Assembly (NCBI GenBank): GCA_002838815.1
Contig: LQGW01000055.1
Span: forward strand, 9,700-73,699
Direction: 5' to 3'
Length of the DNA stretch: 64,000 nucleotides
DNA from: Clostridiaceae bacterium JG1575
GTDB taxonomy: Bacteria > Bacillota > Clostridia > Clostridiales > Clostridiaceae
This document shows positions 16,569 to 28,015 of this stretch, piece after piece; the stretch's first letter is position 1; each line of letters starts with the position of its first letter. The notes beneath the pieces were generated by a model. That model searched no databases. It saw only the letters and a list, made by a program, of their open reading frames with translations, and was not told where the DNA came from. The position numbers and the translations under genes are program-made.

Positions 16569-17060
16569 TTACCGATAATTGGTGAACTGAATGGCAAAAT
16601 CAAAATCTTCCGCCTTCAGCGCGGCAATGACCGCCTGAAGATCGTCCTTGTTTTTGCCCGTCACGCGCACGGCATCGCCCTGAATGGACGCCTGACACTT
16701 GAGCTTCAAGTTTTTGATGGCGGCGGTGATTTTTTTGCTTTGTTCTTTATCCAGCCCCACCTGAAGGGTGATGTCCTGCTTGATGCGCCCACCCAAAGAG
16801 GCCTCGGGGGTGCCGTAGGCTAGGGATTTGATGTTGATCCCCCGCTTGACCAGCTTGCCTTCCAAAATATCAATCACATTGCGCCGTTTCATATCATCGG
16901 GCGCATCCAAATGGAGTTGTTCGTCCTTGCGCTCGAGGGTAATCTTTGCCCCTTTAAAATCAAAGCGCGTGCTGATTTCCCGGTTCGCTTGATTCAGCGC
17001 ATTGTCTACTTCCTGCAGATCCACTTCGGATACGATGTCAAAGGATGCTTCTTTTGCCAT
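16569..17060 (-). CDS. YajQ-family nucleotide-binding protein
   Basis: A 163-residue protein that matches YajQ over its full length: EASFDIVSEVDLQEVDNALNQ-type N-terminus, ISTRFDFKGAK, and QVTGKNKDDLQ-like (VRVTGKNKDDLQAVIAAL) near the end. YajQ proteins bind nucleotides (cyclic di-GMP in some pathogens); function in Bacillota is not settled. GGAGGAACC upstream supports the start. It lies between the small membrane protein gene and gatC. Confidence 0.93.
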   Translation of the reverse strand: MAKEASFDIVSEVDLQEVDNALNQANREISTRFDFKGAKITLERKDEQLHLDAPDDMKRRNVIDILEGKLVKRGINIKSLAYGTPEASLGGRIKQDITLQVGLDKEQSKKITAAIKNLKLKCQASIQGDAVRVTGKNKDDLQAVIAALKAEDFDFAIQFTNYR

Positions 17061-17117
17061 GGATGGTTCCTCCTCAAATAGGGCCGTGGCGGCCCTTGTG
17101 CTTATGATATGCTACCG

Positions 17118-17158
17118 GACTTTTTCCCGGGGCGCTGCGAGCGCTCCGGGAAAAAGTC
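17118..17158. repeat. 19-base inverted repeat after a membrane-protein gene
   Basis: Near-perfect arms (GACTTTTTCCCGG.GCGCT) flank a three-base loop directly downstream of the stop codon at 17160. There is no U-run after the stem, so it is not a textbook terminator; it may protect the 3' end or separate ligA-side from yajQ-side expression. Confidence 0.6.
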
Positions 17159-17159
17159 G

Positions 17160-19525
<2,366 letters not shown>

Positions 19526-19626
19526 TCATGGCCTGGGTCCCGGGTCAAAAAAATTATAGCACGATCCGCTCATCTGTGCGCCCTCCCTCGCCTTGGAGCG
19601 AAGGGGGGCCTATGGTTTGGGACCTT

Positions 19627-21840
19627 TTAGTCCAACAAAAGCTTCAAAGGGGTCAAGGAGAGCATAAAGGTTTTTATGCCGTAGTTGTCAAAAACAATCT
19701 GGACCTTGGTGTCGTTTGATTCCTTCGTCACGCCCACCACCATGCCGTGACCGAATTTGGGATGAGAGACCTTTGTTCCAGCCTTGACCTCTTCAGGGGT
19801 CAGCCCTTTCTCCACATGGGTACGGATCGTAGGCGCTGCCGGACGAGAGAGTCCGTGCATGCCGCCAAAATCCGTTACCGCACGGTCCGCTCGGCTCATT
19901 TTCGGCTTCGTGTTGCCCAAGGCTTCCTTGAGCTCCTCAGGGATATCGGCAATGAAATTGGAAGGCGGATACATAACCGAGCGTCCAAAGACCCTCCGCA
20001 TTTCCGCATGGGTCATGTATAAGAGCTCCCGAGCACGGGTGATGCCCACGTAGGCCAATCGCCGCGCTTCTTCCATCTCGCCAGGCTCATCAAAAGCCTG
20101 GTGCCCGGGGAAAAGCCCGTTTTCCATCCCCACCATGAAAACCACAGGAAATTCCAGTCCCTTGGCCGAGTGCACCGTCATCAGGACTAGGGCATCGGCG
20201 TTCTCATCATAGCGGTCCACATCGGAGATGAGGGCCACCTCCTCCAAGAACCCCGCCAAACTCGCCCCGTCCTTTTGATCGTATTCAGCCGCCGCATTGA
20301 GTAATTCATCGACGTTCTCAATGCGAGACTGATCTTCGGGATCCTTCGAGGTCTCGTAGGCTTTGAGGTATTGGGTCCGCTCCAGGAGCGCTAGGAGCGT
20401 ATCGCGAACGGAAAACTCCGCCGCATCCACCATGAGGTTGTTGAGGAGATCGCGAAACTCGATGAGGCTTATGAGGGTTCGGCCGGAAAAAAGCGCCAAA
20501 TCTTCCAAATCCAGGAGCACATCATACATGTTCTCCTCGCGCGATCGGGCGCAGTCGGCCAGCTTTTGCACGCTGACGTCGCCAATGGAGCGTTTGGGCA
20601 CATTGATGATCCTTCGTAGCGACACCTCATCAAAGGGGTTGTTCAAGAGGCGAAGATAGGCCATGACGTCCTTGATTTCTTTTCGGTCGTAAAACTTGAG
20701 CCCCCCGACGATACGGTAGGGAATGCCCTCACGCATCAAACTTTCTTCAAAAATACGCGACTGCGCGTTGGTGCGGTAGAGCAAAGCGAATTCTTTGTAC
20801 TGTCGCCCGTCCAAAAAAAGTCGGCGCACTTCTTTAGCTACGAACTTTCCCTCCTCGGCATCGGAGAAGGCTTCATAAATGCGAATCTTTTCCCCCATGG
20901 GGTTGGCGGTGCGCATGGTCTTTTTCTTACGGGATTGATTGTTTTGAATGACGCTGTTGGCGGCCTTCAAAATCGTTTCTGTGGACCGATAGTTTTCCTC
21001 AAGCTTAATCACCTTGGCCGACGGGTAATCGGACTCAAACCCTAGGATGTTGCCAAGGTCCGCCCCACGGAAGCGATAAATGCTTTGATCGTCATCCCCC
21101 ACCACGCAGATGTTTTGGTGGGCGGCGGATAATAAACGAATGAATTGGTACTGGGCGTGATTGGTGTCCTGATACTCATCCACCATGATGTAGCGGAATT
21201 TGGTTTGATAAAACGCCAAAACCTCCGGCTCCTGTTGGAACAGCTGTACGGTGAGCATGATGATGTCATCAAAGTCCAAAGCCGAGTTTTGCTTTAGGCG
21301 CCGCTGGTACCGTTCATACACTTCCACAATGCGCGCCTTGCGGAAATTGGTGCTGTTGAGCTTGGCGTAGGCGGCCGGAGTGATGAGGGAGTCCTTTGCT
21401 GAGGAAATGGCCGATAGCATGTCCTTTTCGGAAAACTCCTTATTGCTGATCTTCAGTTCCTGCATGCATTGACGGATCAGGGCTTTTTGATCGTAGGAAT
21501 CATAAATGGTGAAATCCTTGCGATAGCCCAGTCGATCGATGTTGCGTCGAAGGATGCGCACGCAGGAGGAGTGAAACGTCGAGATCCACATGCCGTCCGC
21601 CTCAGGTCCGACAAGATCGCGGACCCGCTCCTTCATTTCATTGGCCGCCTTGTTGGTGAAGGTGATGGCCAAAATAGCCCAAGGGGGCACCCCCACCTCC
21701 CCGATCATGTAGGCAATGCGGTGGGTGATGGCTCGGGTTTTCCCAGAGCCGGCCCCCGCAAGGATCAGCACCGGTCCGTCCACCGTCGTGCATGCTTCGT
21801 ATTGTTCTTTATTTAAAAGACGTTGATAGTCCCGCTCCAT
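19627..21840 (-). CDS. pcrA: ATP-dependent DNA helicase PcrA/UvrD
   Basis: A 737-residue superfamily 1A helicase acting 3'-5' in repair and plasmid replication. Visible motifs: Q motif LNKEQYEA, Walker A AGAGSGKTRAITHR, DEYQDTNHAQYQ (Walker B), GDDDQSIYRFRGAD (III), LLYRTNAQSR (IV region), VLMTVHSAKGLEFPVVF (V) and RLAYVGITRARELL (VI). The C-terminal Tudor-like RNA-polymerase-binding segment (KVSHPKFGHGMVV) is also present. It heads the long minus-strand housekeeping series. Confidence 0.97.
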   Translation of the reverse strand: MERDYQRLLNKEQYEACTTVDGPVLILAGAGSGKTRAITHRIAYMIGEVGVPPWAILAITFTNKAANEMKERVRDLVGPEADGMWISTFHSSCVRILRRNIDRLGYRKDFTIYDSYDQKALIRQCMQELKISNKEFSEKDMLSAISSAKDSLITPAAYAKLNSTNFRKARIVEVYERYQRRLKQNSALDFDDIIMLTVQLFQQEPEVLAFYQTKFRYIMVDEYQDTNHAQYQFIRLLSAAHQNICVVGDDDQSIYRFRGADLGNILGFESDYPSAKVIKLEENYRSTETILKAANSVIQNNQSRKKKTMRTANPMGEKIRIYEAFSDAEEGKFVAKEVRRLFLDGRQYKEFALLYRTNAQSRIFEESLMREGIPYRIVGGLKFYDRKEIKDVMAYLRLLNNPFDEVSLRRIINVPKRSIGDVSVQKLADCARSREENMYDVLLDLEDLALFSGRTLISLIEFRDLLNNLMVDAAEFSVRDTLLALLERTQYLKAYETSKDPEDQSRIENVDELLNAAAEYDQKDGASLAGFLEEVALISDVDRYDENADALVLMTVHSAKGLEFPVVFMVGMENGLFPGHQAFDEPGEMEEARRLAYVGITRARELLYMTHAEMRRVFGRSVMYPPSNFIADIPEELKEALGNTKPKMSRADRAVTDFGGMHGLSRPAAPTIRTHVEKGLTPEEVKAGTKVSHPKFGHGMVVGVTKESNDTKVQIVFDNYGIKTFMLSLTPLKLLLD

Positions 21841-21991
21841 AGGTCGTTTCTCCTTTTCGCTCCGCGCGTCCTGCTGTCTTAAAATTATACAATGAATGCC
21901 GGGGCAGGAAAAGGCAAAAAGAAAAACGTCTGTTCGTATTTTGGCCTGTCCCCCAGAGCCTTGGCCCCTTTAAACGAGGTGCCTCCCCCAA

Positions 21992-22031
21992 AAAGACCCC
22001 TAGGATCCTCCCATGGGAGCGATCCTAGGGG
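21992..22031 (-). terminator. Terminator after the sensor kinase gene
   Basis: Hairpin CCCCTAGGATC ... GATCCTAGGGG (21997-22031) with CTTTTTGG following on the minus strand. Confidence 0.75.
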
Positions 22032-23266
22032 CGCGGGGGTCCGGCTTTTTTATGAGGAAGCTTGACTTGGAAGCGAATGTGTTGTGGGTCGGGTTTTTGC
22101 GCGAGAAGCGTTCCGCCGCATGTGGTTGCCAAACGTCGGGCAAGGGCCAACCCGATGCCGGACCCGCCCGTGTTTCGGGATCTCGAGGCATCGGAGCGAT
22201 AAAACCTTCGGAAGATATCCTCCAGCTGATCCTCGGGGAAATCATGAAAGCGATTGGTCACCGCCACCACCACCTGCCCCTTTTGAAGCTGCACCGTGGT
22301 TTCAATGGGCCCTGGCTCCGCGTAGCGAATGGCGTTGTCGTAGAGAATGCCAAAGAGGTCCTCCAAACAAGAGGGCACGCCCCAAACCAAAGCCTCCTTG
22401 GGTCCGCTTAACGGTAAAGTCTTGCCCGTGCTTGCCGCAAGGTCCCGCAGCGCCACCTGCTGCCCTTGCAAAAGGGGCATCAAATCCACCAGGGTCGACA
22501 CGTCCAAAGGGGCCTCATCGTAGCGGGAGAGCCGCAGCATATCCTGGATTAAAAGATTCATGCGCTTGACTTGGTTTTTGATTTTCGCCGTCCACTCGTT
22601 GGCGCCCCCCGTCATCTCCAATACGTCTGCCGAAGCGCTGATCACTGCAAGAGGCGTCTTCAACTCGTGACTTGCGTCATGAATGAAGGTTTTCTGCTGC
22701 TCCATAGCGTCCACAAGGGGCGCCACGGCCTTGGCCGAGAGGAGCCACAGCAGAAGAAAGACGACAAAAAGCGTCACCCCCAGCATCCAAAGGGAGGTCG
22801 TGAAAAAGCGGTGCAGGCTGTCCTTGGAGCCGCTCATCTCCAAAAAGACGGTCAAGGTTCCGTTGTGGAAGGTTTTTTTTCGGAAGCGAAAATTCCCCGC
22901 ATCTCCGGTTTCCTGCGAACCCAACATCACGTCCAGCACCAAGCCCTGAATTTCCTCCCCGCTGATGGAGACAATGTTGTCCCGGTTGGTGGTGAGCACA
23001 TCGCGTCCCGGAGAAGAAAAGACGCTGAAATATCGGGTGGAATAGGGCGACTCCGCGGTGAGGCCGTACTGCGATCGCTCCAAGGCCTTCGGAATGTGCG
23101 TGGGAAAGCGCCCCTGATTCTCCGCGATGAGGCTCGTTACGTAGTCGGCGCGACGATTCATTCCATAGGAGTTGATCGTGTGGATCAAGAGGATGAGGGC
23201 GCAAAGCACTAAGGTGATGGCCCCCATGGCCACGAGAAGGAATCGCTTTTTCAGCTGTTGTTCCAT
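22025..23266 (-). CDS. Two-component sensor histidine kinase
   Basis: A 413-residue membrane kinase: first membrane helix about 9-29, an extracytoplasmic sensor loop of about 125 residues, second helix about 160-182, dimerisation/phosphoacceptor H-box HDASHELKTPL near 200, N-box DNAIRYA near 330 and G-box GGSGIGLALARRL near 380. Start at 23266 follows GGGAGGG and lies five bases after the response-regulator stop codon; a TTG at 23299 is less likely. Together with the regulator and the upstream HtrA gene it resembles the secretion-stress CssRS-HtrA arrangement of Bacillus (inference from context). Confidence 0.93.
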   Translation of the reverse strand: MEQQLKKRFLLVAMGAITLVLCALILLIHTINSYGMNRRADYVTSLIAENQGRFPTHIPKALERSQYGLTAESPYSTRYFSVFSSPGRDVLTTNRDNIVSISGEEIQGLVLDVMLGSQETGDAGNFRFRKKTFHNGTLTVFLEMSGSKDSLHRFFTTSLWMLGVTLFVVFLLLWLLSAKAVAPLVDAMEQQKTFIHDASHELKTPLAVISASADVLEMTGGANEWTAKIKNQVKRMNLLIQDMLRLSRYDEAPLDVSTLVDLMPLLQGQQVALRDLAASTGKTLPLSGPKEALVWGVPSCLEDLFGILYDNAIRYAEPGPIETTVQLQKGQVVVAVTNRFHDFPEDQLEDIFRRFYRSDASRSRNTGGSGIGLALARRLATTCGGTLLAQKPDPQHIRFQVKLPHKKAGPPRP

Positions 23267-23270
23267 ACGC

Positions 23271-23945
23271 CTACCCTCCCAGCTCCAAGCGGTAGCCAAG
23301 ACCTCTTTGGGCCTTGATGGTCACCCGGGATCCCAAATCCTTCAGCTTTTTTCGAAGACCGGAGATGTTCACCCAAACGACGTTGATCTTTGCCTCGGTC
23401 TCCTCCCCCCAGATATTGTCCATCATCTGTTCCTTGGAGAGTATTTGGCCCCGATGGCGCATAAAAAACTCCAGGAGCTGAAATTCCTTGTTGGTGAGAG
23501 AAAGCTGTTGTTCGCCGCAATGAAGGCTAAAATCTGCCCGATTCAGGCTCAGATCCTCAAAAGTCATCGCCTCCCCATAGGTGCTTCGAGGCCGCCGTAA
23601 GAGGGCCTCCACCCGAGCCAAAAGTTCGGAAACCTCAAAGGGCTTGGTGAGGTAGTCATCCGCCCCAAGGCGAAGCCCCTCCACCTTATCTTCGACCCGG
23701 GACCGGGCGGTCAATAAAAGCACCGGGACATCCGCCCCCTGGGCCCGGAGGTTCGAGAGCACCTCAAGGCCGCTTGGGCCCGGCATCATGACGTCCATGA
23801 CGGCCAGATCGTAGCGGCCTTGCAATAGATAATCCAACGCATCTTCCCCGTTGTATACGGCCTCAGTGAGAAAGCCGGAGTGAGTCAAAATAGCCTCCAG
23901 GGCGTCCGCCAAATCCCGTTCGTCTTCCGCAATTAAAATCTTCAT
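23271..23945 (-). CDS. OmpR/PhoB-family response regulator
   Basis: A 224-residue two-domain regulator. Receiver domain: acidic EDERD near 6-9, phosphoacceptor Asp in MDVMMPGPSG near 51, Thr in LLTARS near 79 and Lys in YLTKPFE near 101. The C-terminal winged helix (about 128-222) contains LTNKEFQLLEFFM and the VWVNISGLRKKL recognition-helix region. SD GGGGAG precedes ATG at 23945. It lies between the HtrA gene (107-base gap) and its kinase (five-base gap). Confidence 0.95.
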   Translation of the reverse strand: MKILIAEDERDLADALEAILTHSGFLTEAVYNGEDALDYLLQGRYDLAVMDVMMPGPSGLEVLSNLRAQGADVPVLLLTARSRVEDKVEGLRLGADDYLTKPFEVSELLARVEALLRRPRSTYGEAMTFEDLSLNRADFSLHCGEQQLSLTNKEFQLLEFFMRHRGQILSKEQMMDNIWGEETEAKINVVWVNISGLRKKLKDLGSRVTIKAQRGLGYRLELGG

Positions 23946-24052
23946 CGTCTCCCCTTAATCCCTTCCCAAGGCAGCCTTTCGTTTTTTTTAGTATAGCACC
24001 AAAGGCCCGCTCCTTGGAGGTAGGAGAGCCCCTGCACCAAGTCCCTCCTACG

Positions 24053-25561
24053 TTAAGGCATCTGTCGGAAGAATTCTTGAATGTTGGAGGAATCTTGGGC
24101 AAAGGTCAGCTGAGTTTTATGCGGCTTGTCGCCACGATAATAGGTGACCTCGACTCGGTCGCCCACCTTATAATTCAAAAGGGCTTTTTTAAGATCGGTC
24201 ATGCCCGTCACCTTGTGCTGATCCACCGCCGTGATGATGTCCTCTTTCTTCAGCCCGGCCTCTGCTGCGGCGGTCTTCTTAGCCACTTCGATGAGGAACA
24301 CCCCTTCATTTACAGGGAAGCTGACGTCGGCATTGCGCAGCTTAACTTTAGCCACATCCATCCCCGTTACGCCCAAATAAACGGATTGGAACGAGCCGTG
24401 CGCCATGACTTTATCGATGATGGGCCGCGCGGTGTCGATGGGAATGGCAAAGCCGATGCCCGAAGTGGATCCTCCGGCCTTGGCCGTATTGATGCCGATG
24501 AGCTGGCCTGCGGCATTAAGGAGCGCTCCTCCAGAATTCCCTTCATTAATAGCGGCATCGGTCTGAATCAGTCCGGACATGGTGCCCCCCCCTTTTAATG
24601 TAATGGTGCGATCCAAGCCTGAAATGTACCCCGACGTCAGAGTGGACTGCAGATCCAAGCCCAGAGGGCTGCCGATGGCAATGGCTTTGTCTCCGACCTG
24701 CACGGATTGGCTTTGACCGATGGCCACGGGCTTGAGGCCTTTTTTCTCCACCTTGACCACCGCCAAATCCAAAGCAGCGTCGCTCCACAGGACCTTGCCC
24801 TTCACGGAGGCTTCATTGGAAAAGACCACCGTCAGCTCCTCGGAGCCTTCCACCACGTGAGCGTTGGTTAGAATGTATCCGTCCTCGCTGACGATGACCC
24901 CAGAGCCCACGCCACGAATCTCCTGGCGGCCGTTGCCGAAAAAGGTCTCCACCGGAACGTTGCTCTTGGTCGTGATGCCCACCACGCTCTGGGTCACCTT
25001 TTGCGCCACCTGGTTTTCCGGCGTCGTTTGAAGCTTTACCGGCTCTTGCGTCCGTACGGCCGCCGCAGACGCCGCTAGGGACGATTGCTCCTGGGTCGCT
25101 GGGGACTGGGTGGGGGGATGGAGGCGCTGACTGGCGTAAAGGGTCATCACGGAGCCCAAGATTGCCCCCGCCAAGGCCATGGCCATAAAGCCCGCCGCTC
25201 GCTTGCCGCTCCCGGATTTGTGGTCTATGGGGTTTTGTGGACCCCCTCCGGAGCCCTGGGGCTGTGCGTTGCTTAAAATACGTGTTGGCGGCAACTCCTC
25301 ATTCGTAATGCGATGCAGGTAGCGTTCCTCAGGCTCATCCCACCCTTGCTGAAGCGAAGGGTCCATCCGCGAAGCCTCCTTTGGCTCCCCGGATTGCGCC
25401 AAGGATTTTTCATCGAGGGGCTCCTGCTGGGAGGGCGAGAAGGAACTCTTTGAGGTCGCTTCCTCCCTTGGTTCTCTGGCTTCATCCGGAGGACTCGTTG
25501 CCTCAGCTTGCGCGGCGCCTTTCGGGGAAGGATCCCATGGATTAAATTCTTGATCAAACAT
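24053..25561 (-). CDS. HtrA/DegP-type membrane-anchored serine protease
   Basis: A 502-residue quality-control protease. A long acidic, Pro/Ser/Glu-rich cytoplasmic N-terminus (about 1-125) precedes one membrane helix (about 128-148), a trypsin-like domain with catalytic His in TNAHVVEG, Asp in DAALDLAVVKV and Ser in NEGNSGGALLN, and one C-terminal PDZ domain with KKEDIITAVD. This is the Bacillota HtrA layout. ATG at 25561 is preferred to a GTG at 25570 because AAAGGAG sits too close to the GTG. The two-component genes follow on the same strand, suggesting stress-responsive control. Confidence 0.94.
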   Translation of the reverse strand: MFDQEFNPWDPSPKGAAQAEATSPPDEAREPREEATSKSSFSPSQQEPLDEKSLAQSGEPKEASRMDPSLQQGWDEPEERYLHRITNEELPPTRILSNAQPQGSGGGPQNPIDHKSGSGKRAAGFMAMALAGAILGSVMTLYASQRLHPPTQSPATQEQSSLAASAAAVRTQEPVKLQTTPENQVAQKVTQSVVGITTKSNVPVETFFGNGRQEIRGVGSGVIVSEDGYILTNAHVVEGSEELTVVFSNEASVKGKVLWSDAALDLAVVKVEKKGLKPVAIGQSQSVQVGDKAIAIGSPLGLDLQSTLTSGYISGLDRTITLKGGGTMSGLIQTDAAINEGNSGGALLNAAGQLIGINTAKAGGSTSGIGFAIPIDTARPIIDKVMAHGSFQSVYLGVTGMDVAKVKLRNADVSFPVNEGVFLIEVAKKTAAAEAGLKKEDIITAVDQHKVTGMTDLKKALLNYKVGDRVEVTYYRGDKPHKTQLTFAQDSSNIQEFFRQMP

Positions 25562-25737
25562 ATGACTCACACTCCTTTGATGCTTTCATTCTAAAACCCT
25601 TGCCTAAAATGAACTTAAAAGCATACCGCTTTAAATGCAAACACTTTGTAACAAGCCATTGAATGCATGGAAAGGCTGCGGTAGTCTGGTATTAAGGAAT
25701 GATAAAAACCACTCAGTAATAAGGAAGGTGATCTCCA

Positions 25738-26757
25738 GTGATTGATTTGGTGGCTTTGGGCGAAGCCCTCATCGATTTTACCCAAGACCCAACCCTTGAA
25801 GGGGAACCCATTCGATACACCCAGCACCCCGGAGGGGCTCCGGCCAACGTTTTGGCCATGGCGGCGCGGTTGGGGAAATCCACTGCGTTCATCGGTTGCG
25901 TGGGCAAGGATGCCTTCGGGGCCTTTTTAAAGGAGACCATGGTACAAGCCGGCATTGACATCCAGGGGCTCGTTTCGTCCCCCCGCTATCCCACCACCCT
26001 TGCCTTTATTCACTCCGATGAACATAAGGACCCGTCCTTCAGCTTTTATCGAGAAGGTGCCGCCGACATCCATTTATCCCCTAAAGACCTCCCGCTCGCC
26101 CTTTTAAAAAAGACCCGCATCTTCCACTTTGGTTCCCTCTCCCTTACCCACGATCCCGCTCGTAAAGCCACCTTGGAGGCTTTAGACCTTGCCCGGGGCA
26201 ACGGTTCAGTGATCAGCTACGACCCCAATTACCGAGCCACCCTTTGGGCTTCGGAGAAAAAAGCCCAAGAATCCATTGCTTCGGTTTTGGCTCGCGTAGA
26301 CATCCTAAAGGTTTCTCAGAAAGAAATGGTGCTTTTGACCGGGGAAGAGGATTGGGTTCGGGGCTCCAGCATCCTTATGGGCCAAGGTCCCCGCTTGGTC
26401 CTCGTCACGCGAGGAGGCGGCGGAGCCTTTTTCAGAAACCGCCGAGGCTACGGTCGCATGGCGGCATTCCCTGTGCGCGTTTTGGATACCACCGGCGCGG
26501 GGGATGCCTTCATGGGGAGCTTTCTCTCCCAATTCCTAGAAACCGGAAAAGCTCCGGAAAACCTCTCCCCCAAGGAACTAGCGGCCATGGTTCGCTTTGC
26601 CAATGCCTCGGGAGGCCTCACGACCACAAGGCCTGGAGCCCTCTCGGCGCTGCCCACCCAAGAGGAACTCAACGCCTTTGTGGCCGAACACGAGAAGGAA
26701 GCTCAGATGCTGCCGGACGATCCTACTGCCTCAACAGGTTGCAACCCCCGGGCTTAG
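25738..26757 (+). CDS. PfkB-family sugar kinase, fructokinase-like
   Basis: A 339-residue ribokinase-fold kinase. N-terminal substrate-lid GEALIDF and PGGAPANVLAMAARLG (PfkB signature 1), SYDPNYRATLW in the middle, and the C-terminal anion hole DTTGAGDAFMGSFLSQ with the catalytic Asp (signature 2). Best fit is fructokinase or 2-keto-3-deoxygluconate kinase. Start codon is GTG at 25738 with AAGGAAGGTGATC ahead. The last 30 residues are a Glu/Pro-rich tail not typical of the family. The gene is divergent from htrA and followed by gene-poor DNA. Confidence 0.9.
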   Translation: MIDLVALGEALIDFTQDPTLEGEPIRYTQHPGGAPANVLAMAARLGKSTAFIGCVGKDAFGAFLKETMVQAGIDIQGLVSSPRYPTTLAFIHSDEHKDPSFSFYREGAADIHLSPKDLPLALLKKTRIFHFGSLSLTHDPARKATLEALDLARGNGSVISYDPNYRATLWASEKKAQESIASVLARVDILKVSQKEMVLLTGEEDWVRGSSILMGQGPRLVLVTRGGGGAFFRNRRGYGRMAAFPVRVLDTTGAGDAFMGSFLSQFLETGKAPENLSPKELAAMVRFANASGGLTTTRPGALSALPTQEELNAFVAEHEKEAQMLPDDPTASTGCNPRA

Positions 26758-28015
26758 CGCCTCCCTGAAACCCTCGCGTGCTGGCCAAGAGGGGGACGAT
26801 CCCGACTTCGGTGCGTACCGGCTGGGAAGACGCAAGCCCAGGGGCCACCCCTTAGGTCCCATGCGCGCCAACGCCTGTCGCCGCAGGTGCAAAAATGGAG
26901 TCCATCGCCTCTTTGGATCCATCCAGCGAATGAACCCATTGGAGCTCCCCGAGAAGTCCCAGCTCTCGCCTCGGCTAAAAACCCAATGGTTGCTCCTCCT
27001 GCTGAGGCGACTCAATCTGCTCAAATGAAGACCGATTGGAAGTCAGATCCATGGATTTCGCGGACGAAGTTTTGTCAACGAATCGATGGCCCTAGAAAAA
27101 CACATCCGTATTCCGATAACCCCCAAATCGCAGGCATTGCAAGGATGAACCGTAAAAAGAACCACAAGCCCATTGTGTTTTTACGCCATATGAAAGACCT
27201 TACGTTCAATACCGCCTACAAAGCCAGTGGGTTGTGCCGCACTCTCAGCGACTGTTTCCAAGTAAAAAGCGACCCAATTTCGATGCACGAAAGGCAGAGC
27301 TCCTAATGGCAAGTCGTCTCAGGGCCCTCCAGGCGCCCATTTGCTGCCTTTTTTGAGCTTTTGAAGCGCACGCTTCGCCCCAGAGCCTACCCCCTGCAAA
27401 AAAGAGAGGATCCTCCATGCGAGATCCTCTCTTTTTTTGCCGTTTTTCCATTTTTCCGTTTTTTCTTTGGGCCTCTTGAGGTGCTGACTGCTGTTTCATT
27501 TTTTCAACAGCTTGCCGCCCCTCCCCTTTCTTTTTCGCCACTTCCTGAGCCTAAATCTCAGCGGCGACGGTCCTTTTGGGGATTTGGTGGTTTTTGCGCC
27601 ATGGCTCTTTTTAGTGCGTTCGGTGGTCTAAAGACGGGATTGACCCAAGGCGTGGTCGTGGGCTTCCTGTTGCGTCAAAAGACAGCAGCTGCCCCATTTT
27701 TTGCCCACCGTCAGGGGGCCAATCCCCGGGGGAAATGAGTGACATTTCTAGCACATCAACAACTCAATGTCTATTTATTTTTGGAGAATTGCCGATATTT
27801 ATTAAGACCGATGGTACCCCCAAGTTGACCACGGACCGTGCATGGATCTAGGGCCCCTCTTGGGGAGAAGGTACGGGGTCAAAGCTTCATTCCCAAGAGG
27901 GAAGCTTTAAGCCGGATGGGAGATTCTAGGCCTGAAGACGCTTGGGACGGTGCGCACGTTCCTTGGCCGCATTGAAAGGGATGGTGCGATGGATTCGTTC
28001 AAAGGGTTCTTTGAT
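26758..28015. other. 1.25-kb region without a recognisable gene
   Basis: Short frames exist on both strands (up to 143 codons plus, 98 codons minus) but none matches a family I know, none has a good ribosome binding site, and the base composition shifts from gene-like to AT-richer near 27,000-27,300 and 27,740-27,830. It contains a strong terminator hairpin at 27398 and a weaker inverted repeat near 27882-27910 just after the RsuA-type gene. It may be decayed DNA or carry an unrecognised small RNA. Confidence 0.5.
27398..27438. terminator. Strong bidirectional terminator with no adjacent gene
   Basis: AAAAAAGAGAGGATC pairs with GATCCTCTCTTTTTTT around a small loop. It is 640 bases after the PfkB-family gene and about 580 bases beyond the 3' end of the convergent RsuA-type gene. 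Confidence 0.8.

Noticed and set aside
26887-27306. A 139-codon plus-strand frame in the gene-poor region
   Set aside because: No recognisable domain, no Shine-Dalgarno, and composition drifts along its length.
27245-27541. A 98-codon Lys/Arg-rich minus-strand frame
   Set aside because: It reads straight through the strong terminator hairpin at 27398 and its product is low-complexity; not credible as a gene.
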